The position numbers were made by a program, and so were the translations under genes. Shown here piece after piece: positions 27,129-34,880 of a stretch of DNA of 64,000 nt (the stretch's first letter is position 1; each line of letters starts with the position of its first letter). The notes under the pieces are model-generated. The model was given only the letters and a program-made list of their open reading frames with translations. It was not told where the DNA came from and did not search any database. Source of the stretch: Streptomyces anulatus. Its GTDB lineage: Bacteria > Actinomycetota > Actinomycetes > Streptomycetales > Streptomycetaceae. The stretch is from the NCBI RefSeq assembly GCF_000721175.1, contig NZ_JOEZ01000016.1, positions 310,001 through 374,000 on the forward strand. Reading direction: 5' to 3'.

Positions 27129-27274
27129 CGTGCCCTCCCTCTCGGTCGCACCGGGCGGTGCGACCGAGAGGAAGGTAGGAAGAAGACGGGTGACGCGACG
27201 TCACACCGGAGGGCCAACTACGGGGTGATACCGGGGTAGGGGGTGGGCCAGGTCCCGGGGGGCGCAGGCGGTGC

Positions 27275-27964
27275 TCACGCCCCCGCGCCCCCCGGCGTCA
27301 CCAGCCCCGACTCGTACGCGAAGATCACCGCCTGCGCCCGGTCCCGCAGGTCCAGTTTGGCCAGCACCCGGCCGATGTGCGTCTTGACGGTCTGCTCGGC
27401 CAGCACCAGGCGCCCCGCGATCTCCTGGTTCGACAGCCCCCGGGCGATCAGCTCCAGCACCTCGCTCTCGCGCGGTGTGAGGCCGTGTCGCCGCAGCGCC
27501 TGGCCGGTGCGCGTCGCCCCGGCGGGCCGCTGCGCGGCGAAGTCCGCGATCAGCCGCCGCGTCACCGAGGGCGCGAGCAGCGCGTCCCCGGCCGCCACCA
27601 CCCGTACCGCCGCGATCAGATCGGCGGGCGGGGCGTCCTTCAGCAGGAACCCGGACGCCCCGGCGCGCAGCGCCTCGTACACGTAGTCGTCGACGTCGAA
27701 CGTGGTGAGCATCAGGACCTTCGGCCGGTGCACCACGCCCACCGGTGGGTTCAACAGCTCGCGGGCGGCGGCCAGTCCGTCCATCTCCGGCATCCGGACG
27801 TCCATCAGGACGACGTCGGGATGCTGGTTGCGGCTGACGTCGACCCCCCGGCGGCCGTCCGCCGCCTCGCCCACCACGTCGATGTCGCTCTGCGCCGACA
27901 GCAGCGCCGCGAACCCGGCCCGCACCATGGCCTGGTCGTCGACGATGATCACGCGGATGGTCAC
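27275..27964 (-). CDS. NarL/FixJ family response regulator
   Basis: 229 residues. Receiver domain with Asp pair 'IVDDQ', phosphoacceptor Asp in 'VVLMDVRMPEMDG' (near residue 54), Thr in 'LMLTTFD' and Lys in 'FLLKDAPP'; then a LuxR-type HTH 'LTPRESEVLELIARGLSNQEIAGRLV' with 'VKTHIGRVL'. GTG at 27964 overlaps the stop of the kinase gene by 4 bp (GTGA). Partner of the upstream kinase; target genes unknown. Confidence 0.94.
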   Translation of the reverse strand: MTIRVIIVDDQAMVRAGFAALLSAQSDIDVVGEAADGRRGVDVSRNQHPDVVLMDVRMPEMDGLAAARELLNPPVGVVHRPKVLMLTTFDVDDYVYEALRAGASGFLLKDAPPADLIAAVRVVAAGDALLAPSVTRRLIADFAAQRPAGATRTGQALRRHGLTPRESEVLELIARGLSNQEIAGRLVLAEQTVKTHIGRVLAKLDLRDRAQAVIFAYESGLVTPGGAGA

Positions 27965-29304
27965 AGATCCTCCGATGGGGGTGGGACGGACGGGGACGTG
28001 GCCGGAGGCAGCGGCATCCGGGCGGCGACCCGGAACCCGCCGTCGGGCAGTGGCCCGGTGTCCAGGGTGCCGCCGGTCAACCGTACGCGCTCACGCATCC
28101 CCACCAGCCCGTGCCCGGTCCCGGCGCTCTCCAGCGGCGAAGCGGGCTTCGGCGCGGGCCCGTTGACCACCAGCACGTTCAGATGGCCCGCGGCCGCCCG
28201 GACCGAGATCCGGGTGCGGGCCCCGGGTGCGTGCCGCACCACGTTCGCCAGCGCCTCCTGCACGATCCGGTACGCCGACAGATCCACCGCCGACGGCACC
28301 TCGCCCAGGTCAGCGGGGAGGGACAGCTCCGCCGGAAGCCCGGCGCGTACCGTCGCCTCCACCAGTTGCTGGAGCCGGTCCAGGCCTGGCTGCGGCGCCC
28401 GGTCGCCCTCGGTGCCCTCGCTGCGCAGCACCGACAGCAGCCGCCGCATCTCGCCGAGCGACTCCCGCGCGGCCGCCGCGATGGCGGCGAACTCCTCCTG
28501 CACGGGCTCCGGAAGACCGGAGATCCGGTACGGCGCGGAGTCGGCCTGCACGGTGATCACCGACATGTGGTGCGCGACCACGTCGTGCAGCTCACGGGCG
28601 ATCCGGGTCCGCTCCTCCAGCAGCGTGCGCTGGGCCCGTTCCGCCTCGCTGATCGTCTCCTGCTCGGCCAGCCGCCGGGTCGCCTCGCCCCGCTCCCGTA
28701 CCGCCCCGCCGATCACCAGGACCACCGCGCCGAGGATCGGCAGCAGCAGGGCGCTGCCGGTGTCGCGGTCCGCCGGCGCGATCAGATGCAGCACCAGCCC
28801 GGCCGCGCTCGTCGCCACCCACACGGCGACCACGGTCCGCCGGGTCTCGCGCAGACCGAGGGCCAGCAGCAGGAAGAGGTACGCGACCAGCACCGGGGGG
28901 ATCCACGGCCAGATGTCGTGCCGCTCGTCGGGGTGCGCCAGCAGCACCAGCGCGCCCACGATGTCGGCCGGGAAGATGATCCACCACGCCTGGAGGGGGC
29001 GGTGCGCCAGCATCAGCAGGGGGGCCGCCTGGGCCACCCCGAGGGCCCCGGCCAGCGCGCCCGGCACGTGGTACTGCGAGGTCAGGACGTTGATGGTGAC
29101 CGGGATGAAGGTCGCGGCCAGGGCGAGCACCACGGCGTACGGCAGCAGCCGCTGCCACAGCTTCGGGGCCTCCGCCAGCAGCGGGGTGGACGGATGGGAC
29201 GCGTGGGACAGCCCGTGGGCGAGCTCGCGCAGATTGCGGCGGGCGGCGCTCAGCAGGCCGTCGGCGGGCGGCGGGGGCCCTGCGGGGGAAGGGTTGGTGG
29301 ACAT
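27961..29304 (-). CDS. Membrane sensor histidine kinase (HisKA_3 type)
   Basis: 447 residues. Five to six membrane helices (about 50-205), short coiled linker 'ERGEATRRLAEQETISEAER', HisKA_3 box 'RTRIARELHDVVAHHMSVIT' (His near 250), and HATPase_c with N-box 'IVQEALANVVRHAPG' and G-box 'GTGHGLVGMRERV'. Typical NarL-family partner with little extracellular domain, so it may sense membrane state. ATG at 29304 lacks a clear Shine-Dalgarno; longer in-frame starts upstream have no better support. Overlaps the regulator gene. Confidence 0.92.
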   Translation of the reverse strand: MSTNPSPAGPPPPADGLLSAARRNLRELAHGLSHASHPSTPLLAEAPKLWQRLLPYAVVLALAATFIPVTINVLTSQYHVPGALAGALGVAQAAPLLMLAHRPLQAWWIIFPADIVGALVLLAHPDERHDIWPWIPPVLVAYLFLLLALGLRETRRTVVAVWVATSAAGLVLHLIAPADRDTGSALLLPILGAVVLVIGGAVRERGEATRRLAEQETISEAERAQRTLLEERTRIARELHDVVAHHMSVITVQADSAPYRISGLPEPVQEEFAAIAAAARESLGEMRRLLSVLRSEGTEGDRAPQPGLDRLQQLVEATVRAGLPAELSLPADLGEVPSAVDLSAYRIVQEALANVVRHAPGARTRISVRAAAGHLNVLVVNGPAPKPASPLESAGTGHGLVGMRERVRLTGGTLDTGPLPDGGFRVAARMPLPPATSPSVPPPSEDL

Positions 29305-29436
29305 GGCTCGGTCAGGGTAGGCAGCCCGGGACCTCACGGGCGTCATACCGGGGTCCCGACCTCGGCCGGCCCGCCTCATACTCCGGTACGGGGTCACCGC
29401 CCCGCGAGAGGGTGGTACGGCCGCGTGGGCACGGGG

Positions 29437-30402
29437 TCACAGCTCCGCGAGCAGTTGGGCCTTCTTCGCGCTGTACTCGGCGTCCGTCACCAGCCCGGCC
29501 TGATGCAGCTCGCCGAGGTGATGTATCCGCTCGGCGATGTCCGCCGGATCGCGCCGCCCGGCGTTCACCAGGGCCGGCGCGGGGGCGGCGGGCGCCGGCT
29601 GGGTGCGGCGTACGGACTCCAGGACGGCGGCGGCGAAGGGCAGCGACTCGTGCACCGGCCCGTAGCCCAGACCGAACAGCACGGCCGCCGGATCCTGGTC
29701 CGCGGTGGCGGCCGGGGGCTCTGCGGGCCCGCCGGCCGACATCCCGCCTCCCGCGCAGCCGGGACCGCCGGGGCCGTGCAGATCGCCCAGGCTGCCGCCG
29801 GTGCGGTGGTCGACCGGGGCCGCAGCGCGGGGCACCAGACGCAGATAGCCGTCCAGCGCCTCGGGCGAGCGCCAGACGATTCCGGCCAGTTCGCTCACGC
29901 GGAAGGTCTGGTCGCCGGCCTTCCACTTGGCGCTGGAGGCCCCGGTCCAGGACCACCGGAAGGAGATCCGCTCACCGTCGAAGCTGGCCCGGCCGTCGTA
30001 CGCCTTGAAGTTCATCGGGGCCTCGGGGGCCGCCACCAGGAAGCGGTCGGCGGGCTCGCCCGGCGCCGGATCCAGCAGGGCCCGCAGCTCCTGCGCGTAG
30101 TACTCGGCGAGCACCTCCCGCTCCGCCGGAAGTACCAGGCGGTAGGGGTCGCACCCCTCCTTGAGCTGCCCGGAGGCAGCCTCGACCAGAGGATCGGCAC
30201 CCGGTCGCGGCACGGCACGCAGGACCACCGTGCTCCGCTTGCCCGGGGTCAGCTCCACCGACGACAGCGCCGCATACGGGATGCGGCGTTCCCGCAGGCT
30301 CTGGAAGAGCTTCGGTGTGCGGATGCCCCGTTCGAAGCGGATGAGCACGGAGTCGGTGTCGAACTCCCAGGTGGCATGAATTCCGGCCAGCACATCACCC
30401 AT
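29437..30402 (-). CDS. DUF4429 / SHOCT domain protein
   Basis: 321 residues. Two DUF4429 units: residues about 1-100 ('GDVLAGIHATWEFDTDSVLI', 'PYAALSSVELTPGKRST') and about 130-200 ('FKAYDGRASFDGERISFRWS'). A Gly/Pro linker follows, then a C-terminal SHOCT motif 'ERIHHLGELHQAGLVTDAEY'. These short SHOCT helices mediate oligomerisation. Function unknown; DUF4429 has a PH-like fold by family knowledge. ATG at 30402 matches the usual family start; an ATG three codons upstream is possible. Confidence 0.83.
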   Translation of the reverse strand: MGDVLAGIHATWEFDTDSVLIRFERGIRTPKLFQSLRERRIPYAALSSVELTPGKRSTVVLRAVPRPGADPLVEAASGQLKEGCDPYRLVLPAEREVLAEYYAQELRALLDPAPGEPADRFLVAAPEAPMNFKAYDGRASFDGERISFRWSWTGASSAKWKAGDQTFRVSELAGIVWRSPEALDGYLRLVPRAAAPVDHRTGGSLGDLHGPGGPGCAGGGMSAGGPAEPPAATADQDPAAVLFGLGYGPVHESLPFAAAVLESVRRTQPAPAAPAPALVNAGRRDPADIAERIHHLGELHQAGLVTDAEYSAKKAQLLAEL

Positions 30403-30488
30403 GTGCCTCATCGTATGCGGCACAGTCGCCCGCGTCCCCCCTCGGAGTAATTCCCAGTTAATCCGCCCGACACCGGCCTCTACGCGCG

Positions 30489-31697
30489 TCAGCCGTCCCG
30501 CTCGCCGGAAATACCGCTGTGGCATGCGCTGTCGGCGGTCGCGCAGCTGACCGACCCGTACGCTCCGACGCCGATCGCGGCGAAGTTGTCGAGGCTCTTC
30601 GTGCCCGGTTCGAAGTAGCCGCTGTGCCCGGCGGCCCCGGCCGACGAGACGATCCGCGCGCCGAAGGCGGGGTCGACCGGGTCGGCCCCGTGACCGATCC
30701 CGCCGAACTCCAGATGCGGTACGTCACCGATCCAGTCGTCCCCGTCGCGCGTCGCCCAGATCCGGGCGCCGGTCCCCAACTGCCCGGCGCTGGCCGCCCG
30801 CATGCCGGGGCTGCCCGCGACCGCGATGTCGGCCACCCGGCCGGGGGCCCGGTGCGCGGCCACCCCGCACACCACGGAACCGTAGCTGTGGCAGAACAGC
30901 GAGACCTTCGAGGCGCCGGGCAGCGCACCGACCATCGCGTTCAGCCGGAACGCACCGTCCGCCGCGAGCCCGCCCAGCGCCGCGTCCACGCCGAGACCGG
31001 CCGGGGCGGTGTAGTCGGCCCACGCGATGACGGCCGTACGGGTGCCCGGGGATGCCGAGCGCTCCGCCCCGTACAGGGACTTGGCCATGCCGACGGGGGC
31101 CGCGTACTGGCGCTTGCCGCGCTCCAGGGTCAGCAGATGCGTGTCGACGCCCGGGACGACGACGGAGACCCGGGCGGCCCGGTCGAGATTCCCGAACACC
31201 TCGGCCGCACGGCCCTTCCCGGACGGATCGAAGGCCAGGATCTGGCGCTTGCCCGCGAGCATCGACCGGAATCGGTCGAGCCGGGCCTTCGCCTCACCGC
31301 GCCCGTCCGGCGAGAGCCTCCCGTCGTGCGCCCGCACCTTCTCCACGGCCACGGCCCGTCTGAGGGCCAGCCGGTTGGCGTGGTAGCGCAACGTGACCGG
31401 TACGCCGTTCAGGTTCCCCACCACCGACGGGTACTTCCCCGCGAGCGCGGTCTGCTGCCCCGAGGTGAGCGTGGCGAAGAAGCGGGCGAGCCGGTAGGCG
31501 GGGGCGTCTGCGTCCGGCAGCGAACGGCCCGCTATGCGGTCCCGCGCCCAGGAGGCGAGCGCGAGCTCGCGCGGCCCGTCGGGGTGGTGATCGCGGATGG
31601 CGCTCCAGCCCGTCGTCGCCAGCATCACGAAGACGACCGCGACGGCGAGCAGTGCTCGCCACGCGGTCAAGGTGGGGGAGGTGTCGAAAGAAGTCAC
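30489..31697 (-). CDS. Secreted alpha/beta hydrolase (DUF1023), copy 2
   Basis: 402 residues with an N-terminal anchor 'WRALLAVAVVFVMLATTGW'. Same architecture as the gene at 26031-27128: 'VGNLNGVPVTLRYHANRLAL', 'QILAFDPSGKGRAAEVFGNL', nucleophile 'LFCHSYGSVVCGVAA', and 'GGIGHGADPVDPAFGAR'. It has a longer C-terminal tail with two Cys ('SCATADSACH'), absent in copy 1. GTG at 31697 is chosen because the hydrophobic segment begins soon after; longer starts add a Cys-rich stretch. Monocistronic. Confidence 0.86.
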   Translation of the reverse strand: MTSFDTSPTLTAWRALLAVAVVFVMLATTGWSAIRDHHPDGPRELALASWARDRIAGRSLPDADAPAYRLARFFATLTSGQQTALAGKYPSVVGNLNGVPVTLRYHANRLALRRAVAVEKVRAHDGRLSPDGRGEAKARLDRFRSMLAGKRQILAFDPSGKGRAAEVFGNLDRAARVSVVVPGVDTHLLTLERGKRQYAAPVGMAKSLYGAERSASPGTRTAVIAWADYTAPAGLGVDAALGGLAADGAFRLNAMVGALPGASKVSLFCHSYGSVVCGVAAHRAPGRVADIAVAGSPGMRAASAGQLGTGARIWATRDGDDWIGDVPHLEFGGIGHGADPVDPAFGARIVSSAGAAGHSGYFEPGTKSLDNFAAIGVGAYGSVSCATADSACHSGISGERDG

Positions 31698-31810
31698 TGC
31701 GCCACACCCTAGGAGACGCGCGCCGACCGCCGTGATCCGGGTGGCGTACATCACTCGTCCGCGAAGGATTCACCCCCGATTCCTCACGGAGGGTCACCCG
31801 CCCAGGGGGG

Positions 31811-32485
31811 CTATTCCTGACGCGAGCCCTGGGGCCCCTGGCGCCAGTCCCGGGCGAGGGCCGGGACGAGCTGGTCGAGATACTCCTCGGTCAGGTCGCG
31901 CAGCGCCTCCACGCTCGGGTCGAGGCCCCGGCCCCACAGCTGGCCGGTCACCCGCATCACCCCGGAGAACGCGGCGACGGCCACCCGCGGCCGGGGGTCC
32001 CGCTCCACGTCGAGCCCCTCGCGCTCCGCGATCAGCAGGGCGATCCGGTTCTCCAGGGCGACCCCGCGCCGCATGTGGGCGGCGAGCAGGGTGGGGGTCG
32101 ACTCGATCATCTGGTAGGTCCGCATGTGGAGATCGACGGAGACGACCTCCTCGATCGCCTCGCCGATGCTGTTCCACGCGCACAACACCGCCCGGCGCAT
32201 GGCCTCGAAGGGCGCTTCGTCCGCGGGGCGACGGCGCAGTTCCTCGAGGAAGCGGGACTCGACCATCTCCTGGACGGCGAAGGTCGCGTCCTGCTTGCTC
32301 GCGAAGTAGCGGAAGAAGGTGCGCTGGGAGACCTCCACGGCGTCGGCGATCTCGTCGACGGTGGTGCGTTCGTACCCCTGGGTGGTGAACAGTTCGAGGG
32401 AGGCGCGCACCAAGGCGTCCCGGGTGCGCTGCTTCTTGCGTTCACGCAGTCCGGCTCGGGGCTCGACTGTCTGCCCGTCGGTCAC
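31811..32485 (-). CDS. TetR family transcriptional regulator
   Basis: 224 residues. N-terminal HTH 'TRDALVRASLELFTTQGYER' followed by 'TTVDEIADAVEVSQRTFFRYF'; the C-terminal ligand domain is all-helical. GTG start at 32485 with a purine-rich stretch upstream. Divergent from the efflux pump at 32613, the classic arrangement of a repressor relieved by the pump's drug substrate. Confidence 0.92.
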   Translation of the reverse strand: MTDGQTVEPRAGLRERKKQRTRDALVRASLELFTTQGYERTTVDEIADAVEVSQRTFFRYFASKQDATFAVQEMVESRFLEELRRRPADEAPFEAMRRAVLCAWNSIGEAIEEVVSVDLHMRTYQMIESTPTLLAAHMRRGVALENRIALLIAEREGLDVERDPRPRVAVAAFSGVMRVTGQLWGRGLDPSVEALRDLTEEYLDQLVPALARDWRQGPQGSRQE

Positions 32486-32576
32486 GTACCGGTCCCTCTT
32501 TTCCCGTATTTGTCCAGCTCAGCATACCTGTGCGCGACGTGTGAGCCACGTGGCGGTTACTGACTTGTGAAACGGT

Positions 32577-32606
32577 TTGTCAACTGTCAGCGGCTGTCAT
32601 TAGTCT
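32577..32606 (+). promoter_or_regulatory. Efflux-gene promoter with TGTCA repeats
   Basis: -35 TTGTCA (32577-32582), 17-18 bp spacer, -10 TTAGTC/TAGTCT (32600-32606); the start codon follows within 7-12 bp, so the mRNA would be leaderless or nearly so. The spacer contains three TGTCA units (TGTCAACTGTCAGCGGCTGTCA) that could be the TetR-regulator site. Confidence 0.5.
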
Positions 32607-32612
32607 TATCGT

Positions 32613-34232
32613 ATGACTAGTCAGACCACCGTCGAGAAGGCGCCGCGAGAGCCTGAAGACAACGCAGAACCCGCCCCGGTCAAGGGGCTTCGCGGCCACC
32701 CCTGGCTGACCCTCTTCGCCGTCGCCATCGGCGTGATGATGGTCGCCCTCGACGGCACCATCGTCGCCATCGCGAACCCCGCGATCCAGCGGGACCTCGG
32801 CGCCTCGCTCGCCGACGTCCAGTGGATCACCAACGGCTATCTGCTCGCCCTCGCCGTCGCCCTGATCACCGCGGGCAAGCTCGGCGACCGCTTCGGCCAC
32901 CGCCAGACCTTCCTCATCGGCATCGCGGGCTTCGCCCTCGCCTCCGGTGCGATCGGTCTCTCCAGCGAGATCTCGCTGGTCATCCTCTTCCGGGTGCTCC
33001 AGGGCCTCTTCGGCGCCCTGCTGATGCCGGCCGCGCTCGGCCTGCTGCGCGCCACCTTCCCCGCCGAGAAGCTGAACATGGCGATCGGCATCTGGGGCAT
33101 GGTCATCGGAGCGTCCACCGCGGGCGGTCCGATCGTCGGCGGTCTGCTCGTCGAGCACGTCAGCTGGCAGTCGGTCTTCTTCATCAACGTGCCGGTCGGC
33201 ATCGCCGCGCTCGTCTTCGGCCTGGTGATCCTCAAGGACCACCGCGCCGCCAACGCACCGCGCTCCTTCGACGTCCTCGGCATCGCGCTGCTCTCGGGCG
33301 CGATGTTCTCCCTCATCTGGGGCATCATCAAGGCCGGTGAGTCCTGGGGCTGGGGCGACGGCCGGACCTGGGCGTGGCTGGGCCTCGCGATCCTGCTCTT
33401 CCTCGCCTTCGGCCTCTGGGAGACCAAGGTCAGGGAACCGCTCGTCCCGCTGGGGATGTTCCGTTCCGTCCCGTTGACGGCCGGTGTCGTCCTCATGATG
33501 CTGATGGCCTTCGCCTTCATGGGCGGCCTCTTCTTCGTGACGTTCTTCCTCCAGGGCGTCCACGGCCTCAGCCCGGTCGACAGCGGTCTGCACCTGCTGC
33601 CGCTGACCGCCATGATGATCGTCTCCTCGCCGGTCGCCGGCCTGCTGATCACCAAGTTCGGCCCCCGCGTCCCGCTGGTCGGCGGCATGGTGTGCACGGC
33701 CACCGCGATGTTCGGCATGACCACGCTCAGCGAGTCCACCGGCACCTTCGCGATGTCCCTCTGGTTCGCCCTGCTCGGCTGCGGGCTCGCCCCGGTCATG
33801 GTCGGCGCCACCGAGGTCATCGTCGGCAACGCGCCCATGGAGCTCTCCGGCGTGGCGGGCGGCCTCCAGCAGGCCGCCATGCAGGTCGGCGGCGCGCTCG
33901 GCACCGCCGTCCTCGGCGCGGTCATGTCCTCCAAGGTCAGCGCCGAGTTCGCGGACAACTGGGCGGGCGCGGGCCTGCCCGGCGACCCCGACCCGAAGCT
34001 GGAGCAGGCCGCCGAGTTCGGCATGGTCCCGGCCGACGCGCTCGCCAAGGCTCCCGGCATGACACCGGACATCATCGAGACCATCGGCGGGGTCATCCAC
34101 GAGACCTTCATGTCCGGCATGGGCCTGGCCTTCACGGTCGCCGGCGTCGTCGCGGTGATCGCCGCGCTCGTCGCCACCCTCACCAAGCGCGGCGAGAACG
34201 CCGAGGCGGGTGCCGGAGTCGGCCACATCTGA
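32613..34232 (+). CDS. DHA2-type MFS multidrug efflux transporter (EmrB/QacA)
   Basis: 539 residues, 14 predicted membrane helices. Motifs: 'MMVALDGTIVAIANPAIQ' in TM1 (motif D1), 'GKLGDRFGHRQ' (motif A), 'LFRVLQGLFGALLMP' (motif B) and 'GIWGMVIGASTAGGPIVGG' (motif C, antiporter). Proton-coupled export of hydrophobic drugs. Likely repressed by the adjacent TetR protein. A perfect 13-bp terminator follows the stop. Confidence 0.93.
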   Translation: MTSQTTVEKAPREPEDNAEPAPVKGLRGHPWLTLFAVAIGVMMVALDGTIVAIANPAIQRDLGASLADVQWITNGYLLALAVALITAGKLGDRFGHRQTFLIGIAGFALASGAIGLSSEISLVILFRVLQGLFGALLMPAALGLLRATFPAEKLNMAIGIWGMVIGASTAGGPIVGGLLVEHVSWQSVFFINVPVGIAALVFGLVILKDHRAANAPRSFDVLGIALLSGAMFSLIWGIIKAGESWGWGDGRTWAWLGLAILLFLAFGLWETKVREPLVPLGMFRSVPLTAGVVLMMLMAFAFMGGLFFVTFFLQGVHGLSPVDSGLHLLPLTAMMIVSSPVAGLLITKFGPRVPLVGGMVCTATAMFGMTTLSESTGTFAMSLWFALLGCGLAPVMVGATEVIVGNAPMELSGVAGGLQQAAMQVGGALGTAVLGAVMSSKVSAEFADNWAGAGLPGDPDPKLEQAAEFGMVPADALAKAPGMTPDIIETIGGVIHETFMSGMGLAFTVAGVVAVIAALVATLTKRGENAEAGAGVGHI

Positions 34233-34271
34233 CGCCCGCGCCGGCGCAGACCGTCAACACAGCGCAGGCAG

Positions 34272-34301
34272 GAGCCCCGCCGAATCCTTTCGGCGGGGCT
34301 C
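34272..34301 (+). terminator. Perfect 13-bp stem terminator after the efflux gene
   Basis: GAGCCCCGCCGAA, loop TCCT, then the exact complement. Located 40 bp after the transporter stop. Confidence 0.88.
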
Positions 34302-34406
34302 TCGCCTATCAGGGTGGAGCGCCCCGGCCCCCTCTTCCGCTCGGCTCGCCCGGTGACTCAGGGTGAGCAGCGGAAGACCGACACCGACCACGGGGGTTGA
34401 TCCATC

Positions 34407-34811
34407 ATGCGCACGACCGTCACCCGTACGACCCTTCTCGCGGCCGCCCTGGCCGTCACCGCGCTCGTTCCCCAGGCCCTGGCCCACGACCGGGCGGCAG
34501 CGGCCCCCGAGCGGCCCCCGGGCGTCGCCCTCGGGACCTGTGAGGCGGGCAGGCTCTGCCTCTGGAAGAAGCCCGACTTCACCGGGGCCCGCCACACCTT
34601 CGAGCTCTCCGGCGTGGACATCGAGAGCTGCACCCCGCTGCCGGAGGGCGCCGACGCCCAGTCCCTCGCCAACCGCACCGGCCGGCCCGTCACCACCTAC
34701 CAGTCCGCCGAGTGCGCGGAGACGGGAGAGTTCGAGACGTACCCCGGCGGCGGCACCTGGGCGCCCCGGTCCCCGTACCAGGTACGCGCCTTCAAGATCT
34801 GGGAGAACTGA
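34407..34811 (+). CDS. Secreted peptidase inhibitor family I36-like protein
   Basis: 134 residues. Sec signal peptide with hydrophobic core 'LLAAALAVTALVPQALA' and AxA-type cleavage. The mature domain has four Cys ('GTCEAGRLCLWKKPDFTG', 'SCTPLPEG', 'SAECAETGEF') and a beta/gamma-crystallin-like pattern seen in the Streptomyces metalloprotease inhibitor (I36) family. Expected to act outside the cell. Monocistronic; convergent with aceE across a shared terminator. Confidence 0.8.
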   Translation: MRTTVTRTTLLAAALAVTALVPQALAHDRAAAAPERPPGVALGTCEAGRLCLWKKPDFTGARHTFELSGVDIESCTPLPEGADAQSLANRTGRPVTTYQSAECAETGEFETYPGGGTWAPRSPYQVRAFKIWEN

Positions 34812-34830
34812 GCCCCGGGCCCGGAACACG

Positions 34831-34868
34831 CCGAGGGGCGGCGACGCTTCCGCGCCACCGCCCCTCGG
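34831..34868. terminator. Bidirectional terminator between I36 gene and aceE
   Basis: 11-bp perfect stem CCGAGGGGCGG/CCGCCCCTCGG with a 16-nt loop, between convergent genes 12-20 bp from each stop. Confidence 0.85.
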
Positions 34869-34880
34869 ACCGCTCCGTGC

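Noticed and set aside
24772..27204. An 810-codon frame joining the acyltransferase and the region upstream
   Set aside because: Its N-terminal half is an out-of-frame shadow of the DUF1023 hydrolase; the acyltransferase starts at 26034.
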